Positions 43,658-52,091 of a stretch of 64,000 nucleotides of DNA are shown piece by piece. Source of the stretch: Macrococcoides psychrotolerans (GTDB lineage: Bacteria; Bacillota; Bacilli; Staphylococcales; Staphylococcaceae); assembly GCF_038095555.1 (NCBI RefSeq), contig NZ_CP124591.1, forward strand, positions 1,054,001 through 1,118,000. The letters are read 5' to 3'. The notes beneath the pieces were generated by a model. That model was not told the DNA's origin and ran no database searches. It saw nothing but the letters and a program-made list of their open reading frames with translations. Both the position numbers and the translations under genes were made by a program. The stretch's first letter is position 1, and each line of letters starts with the position of its first letter.

Positions 43658-43750
43658 GGTTCCACCCTCCATTTTTATAAAACGTTTACATTTTTATTTT
43701 AACAAAGCAAAGCATGAAATTAAAGAGGTAAAACATAACTTTGTGAAATA

Positions 43751-45121
43751 TTATGAGCGAATTGGTAGCTGTATCTTAACTTTTGTATAGACATGTAATT
43801 CACTTTCAATAGAAACAGTGCCTGAATACGTCTCAATCAATTTCTTCGCAATCGACAGACCAAGTCCATTTCCACCTTTAGAGCGTGCACGTGATTTATC
43901 TACACGATAGAACCTGTCAAAAATATTCAGCAGATCTTCTTCAGGAATACCGATACCATAATCTATGATTTCGATTTGTGCGAATTTATTTTTTTTTGTT
44001 GTCCTAACAATAATGTGTTTATTTTTCTCATCATATTTAATCGCATTATCTAAAAATATCGTTAATATCTGTTCAAAATGAAATCGATTAATCGTCAGTC
44101 TGATCATTTTTTCCGAACTATGGAAATCAAAAGTGTATTCAGATTTTAATTGCGAGAAGGCATTAATTCTTGACTTTATTTCTTCATTAATATCAATTAC
44201 TTCTTGCGGCGAAGACTCAACCAGCGACAAATCTTTCGATAAAATCAATAGTTCTTCAACGAGTTTATTGATTCTAGCCATTTCTTCAATAGATATCGAT
44301 AAAGATTCTTCAAGAACTTCCGGTTTATTCTTGCCCCATCTCTTTATAAGATTAAGATGGCCATTGATAATCTGTAATGGTGTTCTAAGTTCATGTGATG
44401 CGTCTTCAACAAACTGTTTTTGTTGGTCAAATGACTGCTCAAGCTGTGTCATCATCTCATTGAAAGTTTCAATGAGATCATTTGTTTCATGATATTGAGT
44501 TGAAAAAGCGAGTTTATTTTGAAAGCCATCTCTTTTTATCCGTTTCATCTGTTCAGCAATCATACGAATAGGTTTCGTAATCTGGCCTGAGAACACATAG
44601 CTTAGCATGGCCGTCAAAAATAGTGCGGTTAAGCTGGAGAAGCTGCTGATAATGATTAAGAATTCGATGACATCGTCATGGTTTTTTAAAGAGTGCACTA
44701 ATACAACATAGCCATGAAAGTTGGCATTATTAAGTGGTGAATACATAACGATATAATTTTTGCCTTGATGTACTTCGTCTTTAGATACTATCTTAGTTGT
44801 TGGATTGAATGCGATATCAACCTTCTCCGCAGATTGACCCGAAATACTGAAAAGCTGTTCTCCTTGCCTATTAAAATAAACAAACGTATCACTCGATGAT
44901 AGAGATCTACTAAGATCATCAATCTTCAATTCCGCAATATTTTTAGTAGCCATAATCACTGATATATCAGACAAGCTTCTTTTTGCTATTTCAGCTTCCT
45001 GCTCCTTTTGATAAACACCGATCAGATAAATGATTAAGAAGCTAAAGAGCATGAAAACGATAAATGAAATTGTCGTTGTAAGCAGCATCCACTTAATTCT
45101 TAAAGACTGTGATACCTTCAT
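43751..45121 (-). CDS. arlS: Sensor histidine kinase ArlS
   Basis: This 456-residue kinase has membrane segments at about residues 13-36 and 150-172 flanking an extracellular sensor domain. A HAMP domain follows (TKPIRMIAEQMKRIKRDG). DASHELRTPLQIINGH contains the phosphorylated His, and LDNAIKYDEKN and IDYGIGIPEEDL, RSKGGNGLGLSIAKKL form the ATP lid. The gene overlaps arlR by 4 nt. In staphylococci ArlRS controls adhesion, autolysis and metal-starvation responses. Confidence 0.93.
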   Translation of the reverse strand: MKVSQSLRIKWMLLTTTISFIVFMLFSFLIIYLIGVYQKEQEAEIAKRSLSDISVIMATKNIAELKIDDLSRSLSSSDTFVYFNRQGEQLFSISGQSAEKVDIAFNPTTKIVSKDEVHQGKNYIVMYSPLNNANFHGYVVLVHSLKNHDDVIEFLIIISSFSSLTALFLTAMLSYVFSGQITKPIRMIAEQMKRIKRDGFQNKLAFSTQYHETNDLIETFNEMMTQLEQSFDQQKQFVEDASHELRTPLQIINGHLNLIKRWGKNKPEVLEESLSISIEEMARINKLVEELLILSKDLSLVESSPQEVIDINEEIKSRINAFSQLKSEYTFDFHSSEKMIRLTINRFHFEQILTIFLDNAIKYDEKNKHIIVRTTKKNKFAQIEIIDYGIGIPEEDLLNIFDRFYRVDKSRARSKGGNGLGLSIAKKLIETYSGTVSIESELHVYTKVKIQLPIRS

Positions 45122-45789
45122 CGAATAACATACCCTACACCGCGAACAGTTTCTATCAGTTGATGCTGACCAAAAGGTTTCAGTTTGTTTCTTAAGTAAC
45201 GGATGTAAACATCTACGACATTTGTTTCTACCTCATTGTCATAGCCCCAAATAGCTGTAAGCACTTTTTCTCTTGTCATAACATGTCTCTTATTCATCGC
45301 AAGTAATTTCAGCAGTTCAAATTCAGTTTTAGTCAGCTCGATAAGCTGATTATCACACGAGACAGTAAACGCCTCCTTATCAATCTGGAGGTTTCCTACA
45401 ACAAGCAGATGTTCACCATCATCTTCATTCTTATTGCGACGGAGTAATGCTCTTAATCTCGCTAACAATTCTTCAATATCAAATGGTTTAACGATATAAT
45501 CATCTGCACCGTAGTCAAGCCCTATTACTTTGTCATATGTCTCACCTTTTGCAGTAATCATGATTACAGGCGTGTCCTTTTCACTTCTAAGTTTTCTACA
45601 AACTTCAAGTCCATTGAGTTTAGGCAGCATTATATCGAGTAATATACAATCATATTCCGAGCTAAGTGCCTCTTGCAGACCATTTTCTCCATCATACATT
45701 ACAGTTACATCGTAAGATTCATGTGTGAGCTCCAGCTCGATAAATCTCGCTAAGTTCGCTTCATCTTCAACTACTAGAATACGTTTCAT
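45118..45789 (-). CDS. arlR: Response regulator ArlR
   Basis: This 223-residue OmpR-family regulator has acidic pocket residues in VVEDEANLAR, the phosphoacceptor Asp in DCILLDIMLPKLNG (about residue 52), and PVIMITAKG and DYIVKPFDIEEL. The C-terminal winged helix is typical (ELTKTEFELLKLLAMN, ETNVVDVYIRYLRNKL). It is the first gene of the arlRS operon, preceded here by a GNAT gene 11 nt upstream on the same strand. Confidence 0.94.
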   Translation of the reverse strand: MKRILVVEDEANLARFIELELTHESYDVTVMYDGENGLQEALSSEYDCILLDIMLPKLNGLEVCRKLRSEKDTPVIMITAKGETYDKVIGLDYGADDYIVKPFDIEELLARLRALLRRNKNEDDGEHLLVVGNLQIDKEAFTVSCDNQLIELTKTEFELLKLLAMNKRHVMTREKVLTAIWGYDNEVETNVVDVYIRYLRNKLKPFGQHQLIETVRGVGYVIR

Positions 45790-45800
45790 CGGGACACTTC

Positions 45801-46397
45801 CTATGTTAAATATTTCTTTTGAATCTCTTGTATCTTCTTCTTTACATCAGGCCACTCATCATCAATGACAGAATAAATGATCAAATTTCTTCTAACACCA
45901 TGTAAATTGCGCTCCTTACGTATCACACCTTCTTTTTGGAAACCAAGTCTTTCGATCGCTCTATTTGATCTCTCGTTACGTTCATCCGCTTTAATCTGTA
46001 CACGTACCATATTAAGTGTCTCAAAACAGAATTCGAGCAATAAATATTTACTATCAGTATTTACAAAGGTTTTCTGAGCTTTTACACCAAACCAGGTCGT
46101 TCCGATTTCACAGGCATCATTCTCATAGTCAATATCTTTAATGCGTGTGGACCCCACTACTTCATTCGTTGCTTTCAGTACTACGATAAAAGGAATAGAC
46201 TTCAACGTTTCTCTAAGATGGACTGCATCGATCACCCATTGCTCCATAAGATCCATATTGGTGGCCTGAAACAACATATAGCTCCAGATGGATTCGTGAT
46301 TGATTTCATGAAGGTCTTTTGCATGCTCAATCTGCATCGGAATTAATTTTATTCTGTCATTTTCCAGTACAAGTGATTCAAATGTATGTATGCTCAA
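45801..46397 (-). CDS. GNAT acetyltransferase (RimJ/RimL type)
   Basis: This 198-residue protein shows LENDRIKLIPMQIEHAKDL at the start, VVGSTRIKDIDYENDACEIGTTWFG, then KADERNERSNRAIERLGFQKEGVIRKERNLHG. These are the RimJ/RimL-type acceptor and acetyl-CoA pyrophosphate features. It probably N-acetylates a protein or small amine. It lies between arlR and the sRNA terminator; staphylococcal isrR is, as I recall, next to arlR, so this gene may be an insertion at the locus or a rearrangement. Confidence 0.85.
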   Translation of the reverse strand: MSIHTFESLVLENDRIKLIPMQIEHAKDLHEINHESIWSYMLFQATNMDLMEQWVIDAVHLRETLKSIPFIVVLKATNEVVGSTRIKDIDYENDACEIGTTWFGVKAQKTFVNTDSKYLLLEFCFETLNMVRVQIKADERNERSNRAIERLGFQKEGVIRKERNLHGVRRNLIIYSVIDDEWPDVKKKIQEIQKKYLT

Positions 46398-46477
46398 TTC
46401 AATTACCTCATATCATTAATTTATAAAAAAATAATACCACAAAAAGTTTAAAATTAGCTATTGTTTAGAAAGGAACA

Positions 46478-46578
46478 ATAAAAAGCACCTGACCGGGCAA
46501 GTCAGGTGCTTTTGGGCATAAAAGGGGGTGAAAATGCTCATCAGAGGGGGAACTCTATTTAAATGAGAATCATTTTCA
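46478..46578 (-). ncRNA. isrR: Candidate Fur-regulated small RNA, probable IsrR orthologue
   Basis: An about 100-nt minus-strand transcript is predicted from the promoter at 46585-46612 to the T-run at 46480-46484. The body has C-rich tracts (TTCCCCCTCT, CACCCCCTTT, TGCCCA and a TTGCCCG terminator loop) of the kind S. aureus IsrR uses to pair with ribosome binding sites of iron-dependent enzyme mRNAs. The terminator is a 13-bp perfect stem (AAAAGCACCTGAC / GTCAGGTGCTTTT). No ORF with coding character lies inside. The locus next to the PAP2 gene and the arlR side matches IsrR (arlR-isrR-pgpB). The S. aureus RNA is longer, so identity needs experiment. Confidence 0.75.
46480..46513 (-). terminator. 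Intrinsic terminator of the candidate sRNA
   Basis: GTCAGGTGCTTTT (46501-46513) pairs perfectly with AAAAGCACCTGAC (46481-46493) around a 7-nt C-rich loop, followed by five U on the minus strand. It would also terminate any read-through from the PAP2 gene. Confidence 0.9.
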
Positions 46579-46613
46579 TTTATTATTATACCTTATTGAG
46601 AACGATTGTCAAT
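46562..46613 (-). promoter_or_regulatory. Consensus promoter overlapped by two Fur boxes
   Basis: On the minus strand TTGACA (46607-46612), 16 bp, TATAAT (46585-46590). Fur-box-like palindromes: TGAGAATCATTTTCA at 46564-46578 (strong match to TGATAATNATTATCA, covering the predicted start site) and TGAGAACGATTGTCA at 46597-46611 (weaker, covering -35 and spacer). The -35 and second box lie inside the last codons of the PAP2 gene. Confidence 0.8.
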
Positions 46614-47216
46614 TACTTTATCTAAAATTAATTGTGATAATAATATACAAACGACTCCTCCAATTATCCCAGCAATAATATCAGTCGGATAATGTACGCC
46701 AAGATAAACTCTACTACTTGAAATCATAAGGATAGCAAACACACACATACCGATTAAATAAGGCTTAAAGGGGCTATCCGAATGGTTTTTGATCAAGATT
46801 GCCAGACTACCGAAAAACGCACAAGATCCCATAGCATGGCCACTTGGAAAACTAAATCCTGTAATATCTATAAGACGCAATAATGTCGGTCTCTCTCTAT
46901 CAAAGATATTTTTCAGCAGAGGATTAAGCACGCCAGACAAGATCATAGATAATGCGAAGAATAGCGCATCTATTTTTAACCTTTTAAGCAGAAGATAACA
47001 TACTATGAGTAAAGACAGCAGAATCATAGACCAGACCTCACCGATTTTTGTGAACCCGAGCATAATTGTAGTTGTAATGAAACTTTCTGAAGAATATATA
47101 AATTCATAGACTTCATTATCAATCCATTTTCCAATGCGTGATTCATGGAAAAATGCAATCAATCCAAAGATAAAACTGAATATTAATATCAACAAAATTC
47201 TTTTCGCCTGAGACAT
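46593..47216 (-). CDS. PAP2-family phosphatase (PgpB-like)
   Basis: This 207-residue membrane protein has about six helices. The three PAP2 motifs are KNIFDRERPTL, SFPSGHAMGS and SRVYLGVHYPTDIIAG, with the catalytic His in the last two. It probably dephosphorylates undecaprenyl pyrophosphate or phosphatidylglycerophosphate at the outer membrane face. Its final codons (VIDNRSQ) contain the -35 element and a Fur box of the downstream sRNA. Confidence 0.9.
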   Translation of the reverse strand: MSQAKRILLILIFSFIFGLIAFFHESRIGKWIDNEVYEFIYSSESFITTTIMLGFTKIGEVWSMILLSLLIVCYLLLKRLKIDALFFALSMILSGVLNPLLKNIFDRERPTLLRLIDITGFSFPSGHAMGSCAFFGSLAILIKNHSDSPFKPYLIGMCVFAILMISSSRVYLGVHYPTDIIAGIIGGVVCILLSQLILDKVIDNRSQ

Positions 47217-47227
47217 AATTCTACTCC

Positions 47228-48289
47228 TTAACTAGCATCGGCTATTATTTTCATCAATAGATCATTAGCTGTATATAATGATTTTTGCGAACTCATATTT
47301 TGCTGGATTTCGTGTTGATGTTCATTTAAATATTCCAGCTTATCCATTAAATTATTCAGCGTGAATTCTTCTTCCTGTATGACCATAGCATATCCCTGGC
47401 TCTCAAACTGAGCAGCATTTTCAATTTGATCTCCTCTACTTTGATCTTTACCGAGTGGCACTAAGATCATAGGCTTCTTTAATGCAAGAAATTCAAAGAT
47501 AGCATTTGAACCCGCTCTTGAAATAACATAGTTTGTAATCTTGAACAGATGATTCAGTTCTTCACCTGCATATTCTATCTGATAATATCCTTGTCTTGAA
47601 ATATCATTAGAATTCCCTTTACCTACTAGATGTATGAGCTGATAATTCTCAAGCAGCATATCTAGATTTTCAAATATCACATCGTTGATTTTCTTAGAAC
47701 CTAATGAACCTCCCATTATCATTACAACAGGCTTATGTTCATTCAATTGCGTGATGGCATATCCTTCTTTAATATGCCCCTCAAAGAGATCCGTTCTGAT
47801 GATACTACCGACATGATCTCCGCGTTCAGCAGGGATATAGTCCAGCGTCTTTTTAAATGTCGTGTACATTCTGTCAGCAAATTTGAGTGCAATCTTATTG
47901 GCAAGACCCGGTGTAACATCAGATTCATGGATTATCGTTCTTATATTCAAAATCTTTGCTGCAATTGTAACAGGGACAGCTACAAATCCACCTTTAGAAA
48001 AAATGATATCCGGTTTTTCCTTCTTAAGTATCCTTAAAGCATCTAATACACCTTTTTGAACTTTAAATATATCCTTGACATTTTCAACCGAAAAATATCT
48101 ACGTAATTTTCCGCTCGAAATCGCATAATATTTAATTTGAGGAAACTGCTCCTTTATGACCTCTGCTTCTATTCCATTTTTTGATCCGATATAAAGACAG
48201 CTCACTCCTTCTTTTTCCGCTTCAGGAATGAGTGCCATATTAACGGCAACATGCCCAATCGTTCCTCCACCAGTAAATGCAATTTTCAA
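47228..48289 (-). CDS. murG: UDP-GlcNAc: lipid I N-acetylglucosaminyltransferase
   Basis: This 353-residue GT-B glycosyltransferase makes lipid II. FTGGGTIGHVAVNMALIPE is the N-terminal glycine loop, ESDVTPGLANK the lipid-I region, MIMGGSLGSKKIND the second glycine loop, and SRAGSNAIFEFLALKKPMILVPL the UDP-GlcNAc site. This form lacks some residues of the E. coli motif, as in staphylococcal MurG. It lies in an isolated position, as in S. aureus, outside the dcw cluster. Confidence 0.94.
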   Translation of the reverse strand: MKIAFTGGGTIGHVAVNMALIPEAEKEGVSCLYIGSKNGIEAEVIKEQFPQIKYYAISSGKLRRYFSVENVKDIFKVQKGVLDALRILKKEKPDIIFSKGGFVAVPVTIAAKILNIRTIIHESDVTPGLANKIALKFADRMYTTFKKTLDYIPAERGDHVGSIIRTDLFEGHIKEGYAITQLNEHKPVVMIMGGSLGSKKINDVIFENLDMLLENYQLIHLVGKGNSNDISRQGYYQIEYAGEELNHLFKITNYVISRAGSNAIFEFLALKKPMILVPLGKDQSRGDQIENAAQFESQGYAMVIQEEEFTLNNLMDKLEYLNEHQHEIQQNMSSQKSLYTANDLLMKIIADAS

Positions 48290-48301
48290 TTAGACAACCT
48301 C

Positions 48302-49768
48302 CTATTTTTTCTTTGCTTCTTGTATCGCTCTTTTAAGCTGTACATCATCATTTTCAATCTTTTTTGCAAGCTGTGTCATAAATTTATCTGTAGTCTTACC
48401 TGTCATTATGCCATCTACGGTAAGATTATTTTCCATTTGAAAGTTCTGGACAGCATACAAAGTAGATTCATCAAATGTGTTATCAACTTTACCCGGATCA
48501 AAACCTAATGCTTTAAGGCCCATCTCCATGGATTTTACTTTTGTACTTTTTACATGCAGTGTGAGTACTTCATCCGCATCGAGCATCTGACCATGCACAT
48601 AAGACGGAAGATCGACCTTAATATCTGGGGTAATTCCTTTTTTATGGATCCATGTACTGTTTGGTGTCAACCACTTCTGTTCAGTATATTTAATCATTGA
48701 TTTATCTTTAAACGTCGATGTTGTCTGTACGATTCCTTTTCCAAATGATTTATGACCAACAATCTTCGCCTTACCATTATCTTTCAACGCCGCTGCAAAG
48801 ACTTCCGATGCACTCGCTGATCCTTCATTTAAGAGAATAACTGTTGGAAGATTCTTTGTAAGTGCGTCTTCATCTTTAGAAGCTTTCAATAATTCTTTAT
48901 TACCCGATACATCTTCCATCTGAACAATAACCTTACCTTTTTCTAAGTAAGTTTCGGCCATCTTTGCTGCTTCATCTAAATAGCCCCCTGGATTATCTCT
49001 CAAATCAATTACAACTTGTTTCATCCCTTTATCACGTAGGGATTTAAGTGCATCGGTAAATTCATCAGCGGTACCTTCCTGGAATTTCATTACGGTAATA
49101 ACCCCTGTACCATCCTTTTTGAAAGTATATTCAATACTGTTCATATGTATTTTATCACGCGTAATTTTAACATCGAAAGGTTCAGCATCTCCTCTTTTTA
49201 GCGTTAGTGTGACAACCGTCCCTTTCTTGCCTCTCACAAGTTTAACTACATCTTGCGTCGACTTTCCTTCGACAGATTTATCATCAACCGCCATGATAAT
49301 ATCACCAGATTTCACTCCAGCCTTCTGAGCCGGGGCACCCTTGATAGGACTGCTGATCATAATTTTGTTATCTTTCTCTTCAATCTCAGTTCCTATCCCC
49401 TGAAAATCTCCTTGCATTGATTCCGTAAAATCATTTTGTTCAGCACTCGTCATATATTCACTATATGGATCGTCAAGTCCACTGACCATTCCTTTGATTG
49501 CACCATCAATCAGTTTATCTTTTTCCACTTTCTTATAATACTTTTTATTTAACGTATCATATACGGCATATAACTTTACAAACTCCGATCTTTTTTGCGT
49601 ATCGTCGCTTATAATCTTCTCGTTGCCACTGAGTATCGCAAATGCTGTTACAGCTGCTGTAATTATTATAGTTGATAAAAGCATCATGATAAATTTAAAT
49701 GGAGATATCACATAGTTTCTCTCTACATTTTCGGTTGAAGATTTGTCATTCTTGTTATTGTCTTTCAT
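48302..49768 (-). CDS. ctpA: C-terminal processing peptidase, S41 family
   Basis: This 488-residue exported protease has one N-terminal membrane anchor (about residues 25-48: FIMMLLSTIIITAAVTAFAIL). A PDZ domain follows (MISSPIKGAPAQKAGVKSGDIIMAVD), then the S41 catalytic domain (VIDLRDNPGGYLDEAAKMA; LNEGSASASEVFAAALKDN with the Ser nucleophile; FGKGIVQ with the Lys). A PG_binding_1 domain (GLKALGFDPGKVDNTFDEST) and a lysine-rich tail end it. It acts at the cell-wall/membrane interface in envelope protein turnover. Confidence 0.92.
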   Translation of the reverse strand: MKDNNKNDKSSTENVERNYVISPFKFIMMLLSTIIITAAVTAFAILSGNEKIISDDTQKRSEFVKLYAVYDTLNKKYYKKVEKDKLIDGAIKGMVSGLDDPYSEYMTSAEQNDFTESMQGDFQGIGTEIEEKDNKIMISSPIKGAPAQKAGVKSGDIIMAVDDKSVEGKSTQDVVKLVRGKKGTVVTLTLKRGDAEPFDVKITRDKIHMNSIEYTFKKDGTGVITVMKFQEGTADEFTDALKSLRDKGMKQVVIDLRDNPGGYLDEAAKMAETYLEKGKVIVQMEDVSGNKELLKASKDEDALTKNLPTVILLNEGSASASEVFAAALKDNGKAKIVGHKSFGKGIVQTTSTFKDKSMIKYTEQKWLTPNSTWIHKKGITPDIKVDLPSYVHGQMLDADEVLTLHVKSTKVKSMEMGLKALGFDPGKVDNTFDESTLYAVQNFQMENNLTVDGIMTGKTTDKFMTQLAKKIENDDVQLKRAIQEAKKK

Positions 49769-49826
49769 ATTTTCACATCCATATACTATTGATTATTATT
49801 TTAGTATATAAAAAATATATAAATAA

Positions 49827-49852
49827 AGCACGTATCATATAAGATACGTGCT
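49827..49852 (-). terminator. Terminator of the crr-yozE operon
   Basis: AGCACGTATC / GATACGTGCT stem starting at the yozE stop codon, with TTATTTATAT on the minus strand. Confidence 0.8.
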
Positions 49853-50072
49853 AAAATTTTAACCATTCTAAATATTTCTCATATAAACGATCATATGTTG
49901 ATAAAGACATGCTTGCTGTTCCATACTCTTCGATATAAGTTGATAGCTGATTATAATCGCTTTCATCTTTTGGAAACATTAAATCCAGGAACACCGCTTC
50001 AGCAAACTGACCAAACTCATTGCCCGCACCTCGCTCAGTTAAAACAAAATGATAAAATGAAGACCTTACCAT
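49851..50072 (-). CDS. yozE: YozE family protein (UPF0346)
   Basis: This 73-residue protein shows SFYHFVLTERG, FAEAVFLDLMFPKDESDYNQLSTYIEE and YDRLYEKYLEWLKF, the YozE SAM-like fold. Function is unknown. It overlaps the crr stop by 1 nt, so translation is coupled. The same neighbour pair occurs in staphylococci. Confidence 0.88.
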   Translation of the reverse strand: MVRSSFYHFVLTERGAGNEFGQFAEAVFLDLMFPKDESDYNQLSTYIEEYGTASMSLSTYDRLYEKYLEWLKF

Positions 50073-50572
50073 TAATTTGTCTCAACAGACAGAACGACAG
50101 TTTCGCCTTGAATCAGCAATTCTGGTGCGTCTACAGTAATAGATTTCAGAGTATCTGAATTTGTGATAATTACTGGAGAGATAATAGATGACGCTTGTTC
50201 TTCAATTTTTTTGATATCAAATTCAAGCAGTGCATCACCTTTTGTCACTTGATCTCCTTGGGCAACTAATACATTAAAACCTTCACCCTTCATTGTAACA
50301 GTCTCAAGACCAACATGGATTAACAGTTCTACACCATTATTGGCCTTTATACCAATGGCATGTTTCGTTGGGAATACATTGATAATTTCACCATCGACAG
50401 GGGCAACGACCAGACCATTGGATGGTCTGATACCAAAACCTTCACCCATCATCTTCTGAGCAAAGACTGGATCTGGTATATCTTCGATTGCTATAAAACT
50501 CCCTGTAATAGGGGCGACGATCTCTATGTTCTTCTCAGGCTGACTCCCTTTACCAAACAATTTCTTAAACAT
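50072..50572 (-). CDS. crr: PTS glucose-type EIIA component
   Basis: This 166-residue EIIA-Glc protein has MGEGFGIRPSNGLVVAPVDGEI, then TKHAIGIKANNGVELLIHVGLETV, carrying the two active-site histidines; the second (LIHVG) is phosphorylated by HPr. The stand-alone cytoplasmic domain serves sugar-specific EIIBC partners elsewhere. GGAGTG precedes the ATG. It lies 14 nt after msrB. Confidence 0.93.
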   Translation of the reverse strand: MFKKLFGKGSQPEKNIEIVAPITGSFIAIEDIPDPVFAQKMMGEGFGIRPSNGLVVAPVDGEIINVFPTKHAIGIKANNGVELLIHVGLETVTMKGEGFNVLVAQGDQVTKGDALLEFDIKKIEEQASSIISPVIITNSDTLKSITVDAPELLIQGETVVLSVETN

Positions 50573-50586
50573 TATACCACTCCTAT

Positions 50587-51018
50587 TTATTTGTTATTGA
50601 ACAAAGATAGATATTGTGTATATCCTAACGCTTCAAGTTTATCGTAAGGTATAAACTGGATGCTTGCAGAGTTGATACAGTATCTTAACCCACCTCTGTC
50701 AGCTGGACCATCATTGAAGACATGCCCAAGGTGGCTGTCACTTGCATCACTCCTTACTTCTGTACGTGTCATACCATGAGATTTATCAACGAGTTCAATG
50801 ATTTCATCATCAGAAATTGCCTTAGAAAAACTCGGCCAGCCGCAAGATGAATCAAACTTGTCTTCAGAAGTAAAAAGCGGTTTACCACTCAGTTTATCGA
50901 CATAGAGTCCTTTATCAAAATGGTTCCAGTATTCATTTTGAAATGGTGGCTCCGTACCGTTTTCTTTAGTCACATAATATTCCATCTCTGTAAGTTCATT
51001 TAAGTCTTTATCTTTCAT
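50587..51018 (-). CDS. msrB: Peptide methionine (R)-S-oxide reductase
   Basis: The ATG at 51018 is chosen: GGGGGAA lies just upstream and the 143-residue product has the family length, while the open frame further upstream is the shadow of msrA. Zinc-site cysteine and substrate loops: SSCGWPSFSKAI and SHLGHVFNDGP, with catalytic RYCINSASIQFIPYD. It overlaps the msrA end by 11 nt, allowing coordinated repair of both methionine sulfoxide epimers. Confidence 0.94.
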   Translation of the reverse strand: MKDKDLNELTEMEYYVTKENGTEPPFQNEYWNHFDKGLYVDKLSGKPLFTSEDKFDSSCGWPSFSKAISDDEIIELVDKSHGMTRTEVRSDASDSHLGHVFNDGPADRGGLRYCINSASIQFIPYDKLEALGYTQYLSLFNNK

Positions 51019-51538
51019 CTTTATTCCCCCAATGCTTTTCAATAAATGCTTTTCTTCCAGAACCCACCTGATAACGTTCATAATGTTCCGGCGCCTTCTT
51101 ATAGTAATCTTGATGCTCTTTTTCTGCAGCATAGAAATTCTTATAAGGTAATACCGGTGTTGTTATCTTTTGAGCGAATATGCCCGCATCATCGAGCTTT
51201 CTAATATACTCTAACGCTTCAATTTTTTGTTGATTGTTATGATAGAAGACTGCCGGCGTATAGCTTTCACCTCGATCATAAAACTGACCTTTATCATCTG
51301 TAGGATCAAAAGTCATAAAATAAACCTTTAATATATCTTCGTAAGAAATTTGGGATTCATCATAAGTGACTTGTACTGCCTCTCTATGACCGGTTGTATT
51401 AGTGCATACTTCTTCGTAAGATGGATTATCGACATGTCCGCCACTGTATCCACTAACTACTGACTGAACACCAGGAAATGTATCAAAAGGTTTCACAAGA
51501 CACCAGAAACATCCACCTGCAAAAGTTGCTTTTTGCAT
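51008..51538 (-). CDS. msrA: Peptide methionine (S)-S-oxide reductase
   Basis: This 176-residue enzyme has FAGGCFWCLVKPFDTFPGV with the catalytic Cys about residue 10 near the N-terminus and a second Cys in GCFWC. GYSGGHVDNPSYEEVCTNTTGHREAVQV is the MsrA signature. GGAGTG precedes the ATG, 4 nt after the YpmS-like gene. A catalytic-site His/Glu/Tyr cluster is visible in FYDRGESYTPAVFY. Confidence 0.94.
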   Translation of the reverse strand: MQKATFAGGCFWCLVKPFDTFPGVQSVVSGYSGGHVDNPSYEEVCTNTTGHREAVQVTYDESQISYEDILKVYFMTFDPTDDKGQFYDRGESYTPAVFYHNNQQKIEALEYIRKLDDAGIFAQKITTPVLPYKNFYAAEKEHQDYYKKAPEHYERYQVGSGRKAFIEKHWGNKDER

Positions 51539-51542
51539 GAAA

Positions 51543-52091
51543 TCACTCCTTTATTTTTATATCAAATACCCATTTCTTTGAGGGATTAATCTCCTTGAGC
51601 AATAAATTTGTTTTACCATATTCTATCACTCCTAAATCATAGTAAAAAGCAGCTTCCTTCTTATTTAAGCTTACACCATCGGGCAGATTACCAAATTCAG
51701 AAACGATAGCCAATAGTTTCTGTTTGCCAAAAGGCAGCTTTCCAATGATTACATCATCAATTTTAAGCTTTAAAATTCCGTCCATATACACTTCTGGTGT
51801 TGTGATAAAAGATACGTGGACATCTTGATTTAAAAATTTCGATTTGTTGTGGATTAAAATCTTGCTTGACTTAAAATAAATTTTATTATCTTTATCTTGA
51901 GGTAAATACTTTGCTACCGTAGATTCCGAAAGAATCAGTGTGTCATTACTCGATAAATGATTCGTCTTAAAATTCTGTTTTGATACCTCATCGGTCAGCC
52001 TAAGATTAAAGATAGTGAATCCAACAATGATAACAGTAACTAATAAGATTGAGAGTATAAACCAGATGGGTGATTTAATTATTCTAGTCAT
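51543..52091 (-). CDS. YpmS-like (DUF2140) membrane-anchored protein
   Basis: This 182-residue protein (ATG 52091; TTG 52100 is an alternative) has one N-terminal membrane helix (about residues 10-32: FILSILLVTVIIVGFTIFNL) and an extracytoplasmic domain with LSESTVAKYL and LPFGKQKLLAIVSEFGNLPDGVSL. The DUF2140/YpmS family is of unknown function. The start overlaps the end of the DegV gene, and the gene order degV-ypmS-msrA-msrB matches staphylococci. Confidence 0.75.
   Translation of the reverse strand: MTRIIKSPIWFILSILLVTVIIVGFTIFNLRLTDEVSKQNFKTNHLSSNDTLILSESTVAKYLPQDKDNKIYFKSSKILIHNKSKFLNQDVHVSFITTPEVYMDGILKLKIDDVIIGKLPFGKQKLLAIVSEFGNLPDGVSLNKKEAAFYYDLGVIEYGKTNLLLKEINPSKKWVFDIKIKE

Noticed and set aside
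46534..46566. Plus-strand mini-ORF (MLIRGGTLFK) with AGGGGGTG ahead of it
   Set aside because: The apparent ribosome binding site is the reverse of a C-rich tract of the minus-strand sRNA. No plus-strand promoter is evident, and the peptide overlaps the Fur box.
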